DNA of 64,000 nucleotides. Origin: Pythium myriotylum. Taxonomy: Eukaryota > Oomycota > Peronosporomycetes > Pythiales > Pythiaceae. The notes beneath the pieces were generated by a model that made no database searches, was not told the DNA's origin, and saw nothing but the letters and a program-made list of their open reading frames with translations. Below are positions 30,698 through 42,289 of the stretch, in pieces; the first letter of the stretch is position 1, and each line of letters opens with the position of its first letter. The stretch spans positions 124,001 to 188,000 of the forward strand of contig JALJCQ010000015.1 in assembly GCA_023091665.1 (NCBI GenBank). Direction: 5' to 3'. Made by a program: the position numbers and the translations under genes.

Positions 30698-31966
30698 CTA
30701 CTGCAACTCAAAGATCGGGCGCAGGAAAGTGTCTCGGAACCCGGCCTTGGTGACGTGGAGCCACTGTTTTGAGTCGAAGGCCATCGCGACTGTCGGAGTC
30801 GACGGGATCAACGCGATCGGCGCCGTTGCTCGTCCGACGCGCTGCTGAACCATGCGTTCGTGGTGACTTGTCTGGACGATCGAGGTCTTCTTCAGCTCAC
30901 CGGACGTGTTGATCGTCTGCGGAAGTGCTCCGACGCACTCGACCACGGCGTTCGCGGCACAGTCGAGATCGAGCTTGTGACGTGGCTGGATGGTCACGCG
31001 GCCGTTGTCACGGATCTTGACGCGTGTTCGCTCGGACGGAACGCCTGCCACGTCGAGACGACCCGTTCCTTCAATTTTAATGTCCAGTTTCGCGCAGGTC
31101 GTGAATCGACCGGTCTCCACGGTAGAAGAAGATTGGACTACTGTGTAGCCCGAGCCGACGACCACTGCGCTGAGGTCACTCGTTGCGAGTCCATCCGTAG
31201 TCTTGACCTGGATGGTGCTGTGGTCTCCAACGGCAGCGAGCTGCGTGGTCTTGGCTGACAGACGCGGAGCCACGACGTGGATGCGGCCCTCTCCCAGGAC
31301 TCCGCAGGCAAAGGTTTCGAGGACCATGAGGTTTTTCGACGAGATGTAGACCTCTCCACCACAGGCTGAGCCGATGAGCAGGTCCTTGAGCTGGAGGTGT
31401 TTGTTTCGGGACTCGTCGATGTTGAGCTTGGTCTCGTGGATGGCAGCGAGCATGACACCGTGATCAATATCACTCACAAGAACCCCGCCGTGGACTGTGA
31501 CGTCGCCGCCGCCCATGGCCAAAATCTCCGTGATTTGCGACGCGTGGGCGAGGTCGATCTCCGTCACGAGTGAGCCCATGTCGCTTTCGTTCTCACCGCT
31601 CGTAGCGTTCTTGAAGACGACGCGCAGCTCGTGGCGTTTCTTGGAGGCGACGCTGACGCAGTCGATGTGTCTCGTGTCGTCGCTCGTGACGCGAATCCGC
31701 GCGACCATGTCACTCCCGAACCGCGCGAGAATGGTAGGGTTCACGCGGACGATCGTGAGCCCGGGTGTCACGAGGCGCAGCTTTGTCAGCGCCTTCAACT
31801 CGTTCGATTTCACGGTCCATTTCTTGATGCACCTCTGCCGCGGATGGACCGCCTGGCTTTTGCGAATCTGCGTAAGCGAAGTCGACTCGATCAACAGCTT
31901 GCTGGGCGGCTGGAAGAGCGACGGCGGGTCGAACCAAGTGCAGAAGGGCGTGGCAACTGAAGCCAT
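30698..31966 (-). CDS. GIN/DUF2807-like beta-repeat protein, subfamily A
   Basis: 422 residues from ATG at 31966 (MASVATPFCTWFDPPSLFQ); the frame is open to 32056 but the relatives start here. Motifs in order: LVTPGLTIVRVNP, ARFGSDMVARIRVTSDDTRHIDC, GSLVTEIDLAHASQITEILAMGGGDVTVHGGVL, LQLKDLLIGSACGGEVYIS, GEGRIHVVAPRLSAK, GTGRLDVAGVPSERTRVKIRDNGRV, VECVGALPQTI, then FDSKQWLHVTKAGFRDTFLRPIFELQ. The protein has no targeting signal. It serves as the reference for reconstructing the retrotransposon-split copy at 49915-56446, which is the same length. Confidence 0.76.
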   Translation of the reverse strand: MASVATPFCTWFDPPSLFQPPSKLLIESTSLTQIRKSQAVHPRQRCIKKWTVKSNELKALTKLRLVTPGLTIVRVNPTILARFGSDMVARIRVTSDDTRHIDCVSVASKKRHELRVVFKNATSGENESDMGSLVTEIDLAHASQITEILAMGGGDVTVHGGVLVSDIDHGVMLAAIHETKLNIDESRNKHLQLKDLLIGSACGGEVYISSKNLMVLETFACGVLGEGRIHVVAPRLSAKTTQLAAVGDHSTIQVKTTDGLATSDLSAVVVGSGYTVVQSSSTVETGRFTTCAKLDIKIEGTGRLDVAGVPSERTRVKIRDNGRVTIQPRHKLDLDCAANAVVECVGALPQTINTSGELKKTSIVQTSHHERMVQQRVGRATAPIALIPSTPTVAMAFDSKQWLHVTKAGFRDTFLRPIFELQ

Positions 31967-32544
31967 AGTGGTGTTTGATGTGGATTTCGCGTTTTTGACG
32001 TGGCAGATTGAAGTGTGAGAGAGCGCTTCGCTCGCCTGCTTTACTACGTGAGACAAGAGGACTACGCTATGCGGTGATGACCGTGTTCATCGGGTAATCT
32101 GCGACATGGTGTGGACGAATCGCACAGACTCACAATCAGTGAGTGTGTGTGGCTTCACTGACAGGTTTGAGTCTGGAGAATGGCAAGCGAGGTGTCCCAG
32201 TGGTACTGTCGTAGTGGGACATTCGTGCTGTTCTTCGAGCCGTTCAACGTGTGATATGACAGATGACGCGCCGGAACGATTGCCACGAGGGGACAGGCCC
32301 GCTGATATCGGTAATAGTGGGTCTCCTTACGAGTCATACACTCAAGGGAGCCGGACCTGCTGTCTTTAGTCTCATGTGAGACGATCACGGGACAGGCCGT
32401 TTAACTTCGTGACTACGGTTTTTCTGGTGTTTGTATTTCGATTAGAAACGATTGCGGTGGTTCGATTGCGGCCGAAGCATGTTTGCTGAATCGGAAAAAA
32501 TGTAAACGACGGCGCAGAAGGCTCACCACGCAACACACGACAAC
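31967..32544. other. Intergenic region
   Basis: Upstream region of the GIN-like gene and downstream region of the small membrane-protein gene. I see no coding sequence or repeat. Confidence 0.45.
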
Positions 32545-33081
32545 TCAGAGCAGCGTCGGGGGCGCTGTCGTGGCGTCGGGCTGCTCAGTCGTCTTGCCCT
32601 TCTTGTGCTTCTTCTTGTGTTTCTTGTGGTGGGTAGTGTTGCGCTCAGGGTCTCCGACCTCGGGCGCGCCGTGGTGGGAGCCTGAGCCCGAACCCGAGCC
32701 TGAGCCGTTCCCTCCAGGGCCGTCCGGCGGGTACTCGTCTGGGTCGCACTTTTCCATGACCTGTTTCTTGCATGTGTCCTTGTCTGAGCTGAAAATGCAG
32801 CCGGCAGAGGCGCGAACCGAGCACCAGGTGCCCCAGCCAAAGTCGGCCTCCATGGACGCCGGCGCCGTGCTGAGCGACGACGTCGGCACGGCGTGCGAGT
32901 GAGCGTGCTTTTCATCCGCGATCATCTCGACGGCGAGCACCGAGCCGGCCACGAGCGCAAACGCGCTCACGATGCCCACGGCGACGCGCACGAGCTGCAC
33001 GCGGCGCGAGCCGCGGCCGTCGTCGCGCGGCTGGCGCGCTTGGCCGTTGTCGAGCAGCGTCGCGACTTCCTCGCGCGCCAT
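32545..33081 (-). CDS. Small single-pass membrane protein with cysteine-rich ectodomain
   Basis: 178 residues from ATG at 33081 (MAREEVATLLDNGQ). A basic cytoplasmic stretch (GRGSRRVQLVR) precedes one membrane helix, VAVGIVSAFALVAGSVLAVEMI (~residues 32-53), so it is probably type II with the rest outside. The ectodomain has four close cysteines (GTWCSVRASAGCIFSSDKDTCKKQVMEKCDP). It then has a Gly-Ser dipeptide run and a His/Lys-rich tail (HHKKHKKKHKKGK) ending TTAPPTLL. The frame is open upstream to 33318 but that part overlaps a repeat-like element and has no helix. Family unknown; a small oomycete-specific surface or secretory-pathway protein is plausible. Confidence 0.55.
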   Translation of the reverse strand: MAREEVATLLDNGQARQPRDDGRGSRRVQLVRVAVGIVSAFALVAGSVLAVEMIADEKHAHSHAVPTSSLSTAPASMEADFGWGTWCSVRASAGCIFSSDKDTCKKQVMEKCDPDEYPPDGPGGNGSGSGSGSGSHHGAPEVGDPERNTTHHKKHKKKHKKGKTTEQPDATTAPPTLL

Positions 33082-33250
33082 TCCGCTCCGAAAATCCACG
33101 AATGCGGCTCTCGCGCACTCGCCGCCATCGCGCAAGCGCCAGCAAAGCGTCGCGGCGCTTCTCCGCCGTTGACCGCCGCGACGCTTCCCCCCCTGCGGCC
33201 TTTCGCCGACGAGGCGTATCTTTGATGTCCACAACACCAATCCATCACAT

Positions 33251-33375
33251 GTAGTCCACATGAATATGGTGTGGTGCGCGCCTACCATCCCACTGCAAAA
33301 CTGACCTGCACCACACAATTAGTATGTATTTTACATAAATACATGTCCACCACACTATAGTATGTGGTCCACATA
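33251..33375. repeat. Imperfect terminal inverted repeat element (MITE-like)
   Basis: GTCCACATGAATATGGTGTGGTG (shortened here; 33254-33276) is repeated in inverse, with a few differences, at about 33348-33370. An inner TGTGGTGC/GCACCACA pair lies between. The ~125-bp unit has no coding capacity and lies between two divergent genes. No clear target-site duplication could be defined. Confidence 0.4.
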
Positions 33376-33490
33376 CATTCTAACTTTCAACTGTCTAAAT
33401 ATCGAGAAACGCCGCTCTCCCCAGTCGAGCCCGTGAGGTTTCTTTCCACCAAGCCATCGATCCCGCGGGCCGCCGCCGCCGCCGCTCGCC

Positions 33491-36400
33491 ATGGCCAACG
33501 CGCGACTCAAATTGGCGCGCGTGCAGGGCCGCAAGCGCCGCCGCAGCGACGCCGACCGCGCAGAGCCGCTCTCGGCCGAGGTGCCCGCGCAACTCCGAGC
33601 GCCGGAGACGCCCAATTGCGGCCGGGAGCAGCCGCCGACGCCGGCGTCCGACGACGCGACGGGCGCCCACGCCGCGCTTCTGGAGCGCAAGCGCGCGCTC
33701 GAGACGCGGCTGGGCGAGCTCACGGTCGAGAAACCGCTCCCGCGGCTCGAGGAGCGCGGCTTCGACGCCAACGGCGTGCGGCTCGAGCGCACGCACCGCG
33801 ATTTCCTGCTGCAAGAGATGGTAAGACGAGTCGTCGGAAGACGTGCGCCGTGGAAATGGTGTGCGAGTCGCAGACTGACGGCGCGGACGCGATGCGTAGG
33901 AGTGGATGGCCGCGGACTTTGCGCAGGAACGCAAGTGGCGGCTCAAGACCGCGCGCACGTTGGCGCAGTCGGCGCAGAGCCACCAGAGCAAGAAAGAGTC
34001 GAGATCGGCTCGGCAGGAAAAGGTACACCGGGCCAGAGACGTGTGTGTGTGGAGAAGCACGATGGACTGATAGAGGTGTGTGGTAGATGGAGGAAGAAGC
34101 GCGGCGCCGTGTGGCTGCGCGAGTCGGGCGAGAAGTCAAGAAATTCTGGACCAAGATTGACAAAATTATCAGTTTCAAGGTCAAGCTGCAGTCAGACGAG
34201 CTGCGCAAAGCTGCAATGGACCGCCACCTGAAGAACCTTGTCGCGCAGACCGAACGGTACGCCTCAGCGCTCGCAGATGCGTTCTGTGACCCACAAGAGC
34301 CGAGTGCAGAGGAGGAGAACCATGAGGAGGAGATGCCAACGGATGCGGTCGCTAGAGAAGAAGGCCACGCCGGTAGTGACGAAGGGCATGATAGCGACAG
34401 TGACTTCCAGGCACAAGATGAAGAAGATGACGAGACTACGATTGCCGCAGAGGAGCAGCAGCACGGTGCAAGTAGAACCGAACAGGAGGACGAGATTGCA
34501 GCATTACAGGCAGAAAGCGAAATGTCGATAGACGAGCTGCGTGCTAAATATGCATTAGCGGAAGAGACGAACGATTTCCATGAAGAAGAACAAGTTAGTG
34601 ATGAAGACACTAGAATGAGCACCCCTTCTTCTGATGAGGACTCGGATTTCGCAGATGAGGGTGAAATGGCGGACGATGAAACAACTATCGAGGCAGATGA
34701 GATGACGATTAGTCGAGCGGATGTCGAAGACGAGGTTGCTCACCTGCAAGAGGAGAGTGAACTCTCGATTGAGGAGCTGAAGGCACGGTACGCTGCTGCG
34801 TTCCAGGACAGTGTCCAGTCGAGTGTGTCCGATAGCGAGTTCAACCGCAAGTCCTCTAGCGACGGCAACGATGAGGATATGGACGACTATCAACCGTCTG
34901 ATGCTGAGGAGCCAGATGATGAGACTACGCTAGATGTGGCTGAACGCACGGAGTTCACGAAGGAAGAGGTTGACGAGGAGGTTCAGTTGCTACAGCTTGA
35001 GAGCGAAATGTCGATCGAAGAACTAAGGGCGAAATACGATGCGATGGCAAGCGACGTCGACGATGATGAGCGCGATCGCTCGAGCTCTCGAGGGAATGAC
35101 GACCTGGAAGACCAGAGTGTCTCGGACTTTCATCAAAACGGAACAGATGAGGAAGACGACGAAACGACCATTGCTGAAGCTGAGCAAGCAGAGCATACGA
35201 CGAAAGACGATGCAAACAAGGAGATTGCTGATTTGGAAGAAGAAGGCAATCTATCCCTTGATGAGCTTCGCGCTCGGTATTTCGGCGGACAGGAGGAGCC
35301 ACAATTGAATGATCGAGACGAAGACGACGTCGTTGATACTACTGACAAGGAAGAACACGTGGAAAATCCAGAACCCACAACATTGGAAGAAAAGTCTATA
35401 CAGGAATGCGATAACGAGGCAAGTGAGGGAGACGAAGACCTCGTATCGTACAGGCGTCCTTACTTGCTAACCTCGCGGCTTGAGCTTCGAGAGTATCAAC
35501 AAGCTGGGGTAAATTGGCTGACAAGCATGTGCGAGAAGCGGATCAATGGGATCCTCGCAGATGAAATGGGGCTTGGGAAGACCATTCAGACGATCACGAT
35601 GCTCGCGCATCTTGCATGTGTTCGTGGCATTTGGGGCCCGCATTTGATTGTTGTGCCGACGTCATGCATGGTGAATTGGGAGATGGAGTTCAAGCGTTGG
35701 TGCCCAGCATTTAAAGTGCTGACATACTTCGGGTCGGCGAAGCGACGAAAGGAGCTGCGTCACGGCTGGTCAAAACAGAACGCCTTCCAGGTTTGCATAA
35801 CGAGCTACCAGCTAGTTGTGCAAGACGCTCACTGTTTCAAACGAAAGAAGTGGTACTATCTGATCCTCGATGAGGCTCATAATATCAAGAACTGGAAATC
35901 GCTACGGTGGCAGACGCTATTGCACTTCAACTCGCAGCGCCGGCTGCTTCTGACCGGCACGCCTCTCCAGAATAATATCATGGAGCTGTGGTCGCTTATG
36001 CATTTCCTCATGCCGCACGTGTTCGCCTCTCGCAAGGAGTTCACATATTGGTTTCAGAACCCTCTGAGCGTCATGGTGGAAGAAAGCACGGGGAAAGGAA
36101 CTGCAGGTACTGACGCGAACGGTGGAGTCAATGGTAGTGACGTGATGGCAGCAGAACAGCAGCAACTCGTCTCACAGTTGCATGGGATCATCCGCCCATT
36201 CGTCCTACGGCGCTTAAAGAAAGATGTGGCCAAGCAACTGCCTGGTAAGTTTGAGCATGTGATCACTTGCAGCTTGTCCAAGCGTCAGCGGTTCCTCTAC
36301 GAAGACTTCATCTCACGAAGTAGCACACGACGTGCCTTGTTCGGATCAGGCAAGCGGGGAGGCGGAAACTTCATGAGCATGATGAATGTTTTGATGCAAC

Positions 36401-39400
36401 TGCGCAAAGTGTGCAATCACCCAGATCTATTCGAGCCTCGACCAATTGAGTCCCCGCTGGACATGGAAGCTCTGACCTTGGATGTCCCAACACATTGTGG
36501 GTTCATCTTTGACTGGAGTGAGCCGTCGAAATTTGCGTGGTGGCCAACGGAGTTCATATTGCCTAACCAAGAGCTTGTCCAAGCTGACAAGCACCATCGC
36601 ACTAGGATACGCACATTGCTGTGCATCTACGACGACTTGAACATATCTGAGGACCTGCCTGACGAATGCTCACTCACCAAGAAGCAGGCCTCAACATTTC
36701 GGTCAGATGTGTTGAAGAGATTGCTTCAATTAGCTGAAAGTCGCAGGGCATACTGGCTAGACAAGCGGAGGCGGTTCTCGGACTTGGCTCATCTCCATGC
36801 ACACATTCACGAGCCTATGTTGGGATCCGACTTGATCCGCGCGAGTACCATGCCAGTATTCATTTCCCATGCAATGGAAGTTCACGTCAAGCGTGCTCGT
36901 GGGGAGGACCTCACAAGGAGTGAGGCGTTAAGCGAGATCGTCCCAGACCCTGAGGCGAGAATTGAGCAGCTTCTACCCATCGTTCGCAAGGCTGTGTGTG
37001 TTGTTCCTAAGGCTCGAGCTCGTCCCTTGTTGGTACGTTATGGCGGCAAAGGATTCAGCACCGACTCGTCTGATCCACTGAAGCTATCACGGAAAAGGAG
37101 GCTTCAAGATTGTGTTGATATCCAGATGAAACCCATTGCAACGCGCTGCGTCAATGCCTACTACGAAGCATTTAAGCGCACGCAACTGTTCTTCCCTGAC
37201 AAGCGGCTTATTCAGTTTGATTGTGGCAAGCTCCAGCAGCTGGACTTGCTGCTCCGTGAACTGAAGCGCGGGAACCACCGATGTCTCATCTTTACGCAGA
37301 TGAGTTCCATGCTCAACATTCTTGAGATCTTCCTAAACCTTCACGGCTACACTTATTTCCGCTTAGATGGTTCCACAAAAGTCGAGACGCGTCAGTATCT
37401 GATGGAGAAGTTCAATCATGACGAGAAGATTTTCTGCTTCATTCTTTCAACTCGCAGCGGTGGTCTCGGTATCAATCTCACCGGTGCTGACTCAGTGATA
37501 TTTTACGACTCTGACTGGAACCCTGCGATGGATGCTCAAGCCCAGGATCGGGCACATCGTATTGGCCAGACGCGAGACGTGCACATTTACCGCCTCGTGA
37601 GCGAGCACACCGTTGAGGAAAATATTATCAAAAAGGCCCAGCAGAAGCGGCACTTAGACTTTCTCGTAATGGCAAAGGGAGAGTTCACAACGGAATTCTT
37701 CTCCAAAGCTAGCTTGCGCGAGCTCATGGGGGATTTTGAGAAGAGCGACGGGGATGATGAAGGGGATGAAGATTCGAAGATTGAGGAGTTGGTAGATGGA
37801 GATGATGACGATGACGACATGTCGCTCGACGCGATAGAGAACGCGATGGCTCAACTTGAAGACGAGGATGATGTGGTCGCGATGCGTGGTGCTCGGGAAG
37901 AATTTTTGACAGAGCAGAGAGAGTTTGAGGAGGAACTTGGCGGTGTTGCTGCAAGTGACAAACGGCGTACATCGAATGCTGGAACCGAAGCGTCAAGAGC
38001 GTCAACTCCCACGGTCGATGGTGCCAACGATGATATGGAGAAAGCTCATGAACACCACGACGAGAAGCAAAGCTTTAAGCCGATTGGTTCGTCAACGGCA
38101 TCGGTCGTTGATGACGACGAGGCTGATCGTGATTCAGTTCAGCTTGCGGATACTCAGGTAGATAATCAAGAAAACGCTGAGGTTCAATCAGTGGAAGAAG
38201 ACACGAGCATGATCGACGACGAAGATGATGAGGAGGTGGAGACGGTGAATGGTAGCGATGACGACGATGGTGATAGGTCCGACAGCGAAATAGATAGTGA
38301 TGATGACATGAGCGACGACGAAGACGTCAAGCAAAACAGCCGTGCTAATCGACCTGTACGTGGCGCGAATAAAAAGCGACGTAGGGCAGATAGCTCCCGA
38401 CCAGGGCCAAACACCAAGCGAGCCAAGACCAAAGCAGAAGTAGCGATCATGAGTGCTGCACAAGAGCAAAAGAAAATGGAGAGGGCGAAAGAGAAAGCTC
38501 GTGAACTCGAAGAAGAGAGAAAGCTCCAAGCCTGGAAAGATTCCGTCTCGTCACTCCAGAATTTTGAGGATTCGCTGAACCCGGTGGATCGCTACGCGTT
38601 GCACTTTCGCGAGGACGTGGACCCACTATTTGCTTACGTGCCAACAGCAGAAGCGTTCGATCGCTTGGAGGATGAAGCGAGCTTGATGCTGAATATCGAA
38701 GAAATAGAGGCGCGCAAGATGATTGAGGAGCAGCAATGGATCGATGACGGAGAGCTTATTGCGGGCGTGGATGGTCTCGAAGAACTCGCGCCTGCTGAAA
38801 TTGAAATGCACTACCAACTGTACAAGAAAGAACGATCGAATGTCCACGCAGCCCGCCGCCAGCGACAGTTGACTGGCGATGCCTGGGAGCTCAAGAAGTG
38901 CGCAATTACAGGTCAGCCGTTTTACTACAACGCTGACACACGCGAGGCGACCTGGGACAAGCCGACTGTCTGGATCAAGAACGAGCAATGTGCAACAGCA
39001 CGAGAACTCGGTTTTGCTGGGTTACCGACTAACGTTCTTCTCCTAATCTTCGGTAAGCTTCGGGCATACCCCGATCGCCTGAATGGCGTTCAGTTGGTGT
39101 GCCGAAGTTGGCGTGATGTTGCCTTGCATCAGTCGCTGAGTATTCGAGTTAATGCAAGCGACTTCTTCAATCTCCACGGAGACATCAGCCGCCTCGACCA
39201 TTGGAAAAAGCTAGTGGATGGGGTGGAGCGCGGAGAGACGCTCCTCTTCGGCTCCGGGGTGTACGAAATCCACGATGTGGTCGAAATTACGAAGCCGATT
39301 CGCTTGCTTGCCGCTCACGACGCTCATGTCGAACTACAGATGGCGACCCCGCAGGCGCAGCTGAAGTGGACTGCCCGTGGCGGACTCATCTGCGGCTTCC

Positions 39401-40677
39401 ACATCAGTCGACGCCACAGCGCGAGTCTCCACACTGGGGAGGCTGCATGCAACTGGCAACACCTTCTCCATGTGACCAAGCGCGGGTATGTGCGCGCTGT
39501 CTTTAACGATTTTGACGGGAACCACCAAGGAAACTCGTGTCTCGCCGTCTCAGGGGACCCGCATAGCCTTCTGGTCGCACAACACAACCGTATCTTTCAC
39601 GCGGGCAGTGGCTCGGGTGTGATGCTATTGCAAGGCGCTCTAGTAATGCAACGCAACTCCATTTTTCAGAACGCGCACTCGGGGATCACTGTGTGGAGCG
39701 GGAACGCTATACTACGACGGAACCAGGTTTTCAGCAACAAGCGTTTTGGCATTCGTCTTCTTTACCACGCCAACAACGTGGTCATTGAAGAGAACAAGGT
39801 GGAGAATCATCCATGTGGCAACATCGATGTTGAGAACTCCGGTCGCCGCTTTGTTGTGCGCTGGAACGAGATGGTCAAGGATGAGGTCAACGACTTGCCA
39901 CACAACCACGGCTCTCTTAAGCTTATAACGTCGCGCGTAGAGGAGCGAGTTCTAAAGGTTGAAAAGCCTGTCCAGCCGGTGAAACGACTGCCGAAAGAAG
40001 TCGTCGTGGCGATGCCAGCAGCTACAGCCTCAGGCCTTGGGGTTACAGCTTACTCAAGAGCATTGGCAGCAGCGTTTGCACCGCCGTTGGCTGGCGAGTT
40101 CCCTAGATCCTCTATGTCACTCGTCCCATCGCCATACGTTAAACCTCCGACCGTGGCGTCCGTCGTTACAACTCCGTCTCCTGTGCCTCCAGTTGTTCCA
40201 CAGGTCAAGTCAGAGCCTGCCGTTGCCACTGCAGCGTCTGCAGCAGTCCCACCACCGAGCGTTCCAGTCTTGTCCCAGGACAAAGCTACCACAGTTGCTG
40301 GCATAACTCTCGCTTCGTCGACAGCTGCGGCTGCTCTTCCAGTCAAGATCAAGCGGAAACGCAAGCCAAAGACCGAGAAGGTGCTTGTGCACGGCGTCGA
40401 GATCGTGTTCAAAGACACTTGCGAGAAGAAAGGTGACAAAAAAGTCAAGAAGCCACGTCGCATGGCCACTGATGGGGCAAAGAACATCAAAACCGAGTCA
40501 GCAGCGTCGACACCGAACGCCACATCCTCGATCGTTCCGGACGTGGCGCCTTCCGACAAAGAGCCAACTTCCGAGTCACTTAGCGCTGTTCGTCCTCACC
40601 TTCCCACCAAGGAAGATCCAGCACCGGAGTCCCCAGCGAACCCAATAGTTCCTGAAGTTCCGGCGTCGGAACCATAG
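33491..40677 (+). CDS. SWR1: SWR1/SRCAP-type Snf2 ATPase with C-terminal WW, F-box-like and beta-helix domains
   Basis: Three exons: 33491-33820, 33900-34022 and 34087-40677. The 79- and 64-base GT-AG introns are both in phase 0, giving 2,347 residues. Exons 1-3 together form the HSA domain (HRDFLLQEM | EWMAADFAQERKWR... | VKKFWTKIDKIISF, ~100-190), the actin-binding platform of SWR1/INO80 remodelers. Four ~81-residue acidic modules (DDETTI ... LxxESxMSIxELRAKY) follow at ~270-550. The Snf2 core has LREYQQAGVNWL (~611), DEMGLGKT (~641), LDEAH (~745), then a ~300-residue insertion as in SWR1/INO80, FTQMSSMLNILE (~1217) and QAQDRAHRIGQT (~1303). After an acidic linker come a WW domain (~1750), an F-box-like helix pair (LLLIFGKL...VCRSWRDV, ~1800), a parallel beta-helix (~1855-2100) and a basic tail. 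It should exchange H2A.Z into nucleosomes in the nucleus. Confidence 0.88.
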
Positions 40678-41050
40678 TTTAGTAGAAGATCGCCCAGCAG
40701 TTGGGGCCCTATAGTATTGCCGTGCTTGCGCACTGTGAGTATTTATCGAAAACCCAACCAAAGCCACTTGAACTCATTTCCATCCACCGTCTCACCCACT
40801 TCTGCCATTGTCCACCTCCGTATCACCTTAGTTTGTAAATCTCTCTCAACAATATCACCTATTTCCGCCAAATCGTACCTCCGTCTCACCTAGTTTTGGG
40901 TCTCTTAATCAGGTGAACTGACGTCGCAACGTCAGCGTCGTCGTCGCTACCTGGTGGCGTGTCACAGCTGACCGTACATCTCCTTGGAGAGCATTGGGCC
41001 ACCGGAAGACCCTCGCTTTCTCTCTCTTTCGCTGCTTTTCCCCACTCACG
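40678..41050. other. Intergenic region with an imperfect tandem duplication
   Basis: A segment containing CACCTCCGTATCACCTTAGTTT (shortened; ~40800-40834) recurs with changes at ~40862-40897 (TACCTCCGTCTCACCTAGTTT). The unit is about 65 bp. It lies in the probable promoter of the GIN-like gene at 41051. Confidence 0.5.
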
Positions 41051-42229
41051 ATGGCGCTGCTCTGCGGAACCGGGGCGTCTTCGCGCGCGATCCGCGTCAC
41101 AGCGGGTGCTGTCGCGCCCGTGCGTGAGGAGCTACGCGTTCACATGTCGCAGCTTTTTGAAACGCACTGGGCCATCGCTGCTGGCGACGCGCACACGCTG
41201 AGCCGGCTCAGCCTCGAGCTGCCGGGGCTCATGGTCGTACGCGTGAACCCGGCGCTGAGAGGAGACGACTCGCTGATCGCGAAAGTGCGCGTGTCGAGCG
41301 ATGCGACGACCCACCTCGATGGCGTTCGGCTCAGCGTCAAGCGCAGACGATCCGAGCTGCGTATCAAATTCAAGACCCGGAAGGCTTACCGAACACCAGT
41401 GGTTGGAGCACTCGTCACCGAGATCGAGCTGGCGTACGCCTTCCAGATCGAGGAGATCCATGCACTCGGAGGTGGCGACGCCGTCGTGAGCGACGGCGTG
41501 CTCGCCAACACCGGAAGTGTGAGTGTTCTTGCGTACAACCACACGCGGGTCTTCGTGGACCAGCAGACTGCCAAGCTCAACGAGCTCGGCATCGGCTCGA
41601 TCCGAGGCGGTTTTGTATTTTTCACGGCCAAACGACTTGACGTCCGCGAGATTTTTGGCTGCTCCGTCATGGGCAACGGCGGCATTCACGTGGACGCGGG
41701 CCAGCTCACTACTGGAAGCATGAAGATCGGTGCGATCGGCGACGCTGGCAGCGTCAACATTCGTATAAGCAAAAAGTTGACGTCTCAAGAACTGGAGGCC
41801 TCTGCATGGGGCTCTGGATCAGTTTCGGTGCTCGCCCCACTAACATCCACGGACGGTCTTGGCGCCTTCAGCACAAAGCTCACAGTGCTCATCGAGGGCC
41901 GTGGATGCATCGACGTCGCTGCGGTCGCGGCCCAAACGAGCCAGATCCGGATCCGAGACAACGGCCGCGCTGTCGTGCAGGCTATGGAAGGCCTGGCGCT
42001 GGACTGCGACGCGTGCGCCACCGTCGAATGCGTCGGATCGATGAGCGCCAGCCTCCGAGACGCGGTCCAACAGACCTGTCGCTTTGTCTTCTGCAGCCAA
42101 AGGCTTCCAGCAGCGGCGCTGATCGCCCCCGTGCCCCCAACCGTAATGTCTGCCTTTGAGAATCTGCAACCAGTTAGAACGAAGAAGTGGGGGCTACGAT
42201 CCAAACGCTTAGAATCTTTCTTTGGTTAA
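41051..42229 (+). CDS. GIN/DUF2807-like beta-repeat protein, subfamily B
   Basis: 392 residues from ATG 41051 (MALLCGTGASSRAIRVTAG). Core motifs: LELPGLMVVRVNP (~58), AKVRVSSDATTHLDGVRL (~78), GALVTEIELAYAFQIEEIHALGGGDAVVSDGVL (~118-150), FVFFTAKRLDVREIF, GNGGIHVDAGQLTTG, GRGCIDVAAVAAQTSQIRIRDNGRAVVQ (~280-310), CATVECVGSMSASL and a C-terminal PPTVMSAFENLQPVRTKKWGLRSKRLESFFG. It has no signal peptide or membrane helix. It is nearest to the genes at 12076 and 15205. It is tail-to-tail with the subfamily-C gene at 42290, 60 bp away, so the two 3' ends may overlap in transcription. Confidence 0.72.
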   Translation: MALLCGTGASSRAIRVTAGAVAPVREELRVHMSQLFETHWAIAAGDAHTLSRLSLELPGLMVVRVNPALRGDDSLIAKVRVSSDATTHLDGVRLSVKRRRSELRIKFKTRKAYRTPVVGALVTEIELAYAFQIEEIHALGGGDAVVSDGVLANTGSVSVLAYNHTRVFVDQQTAKLNELGIGSIRGGFVFFTAKRLDVREIFGCSVMGNGGIHVDAGQLTTGSMKIGAIGDAGSVNIRISKKLTSQELEASAWGSGSVSVLAPLTSTDGLGAFSTKLTVLIEGRGCIDVAAVAAQTSQIRIRDNGRAVVQAMEGLALDCDACATVECVGSMSASLRDAVQQTCRFVFCSQRLPAAALIAPVPPTVMSAFENLQPVRTKKWGLRSKRLESFFG

Positions 42230-42289
42230 GATGAACCGAGTTTAATACTATTTATGCTCGATGCTTGCTTGAATACTTCGCCAAGTTGG

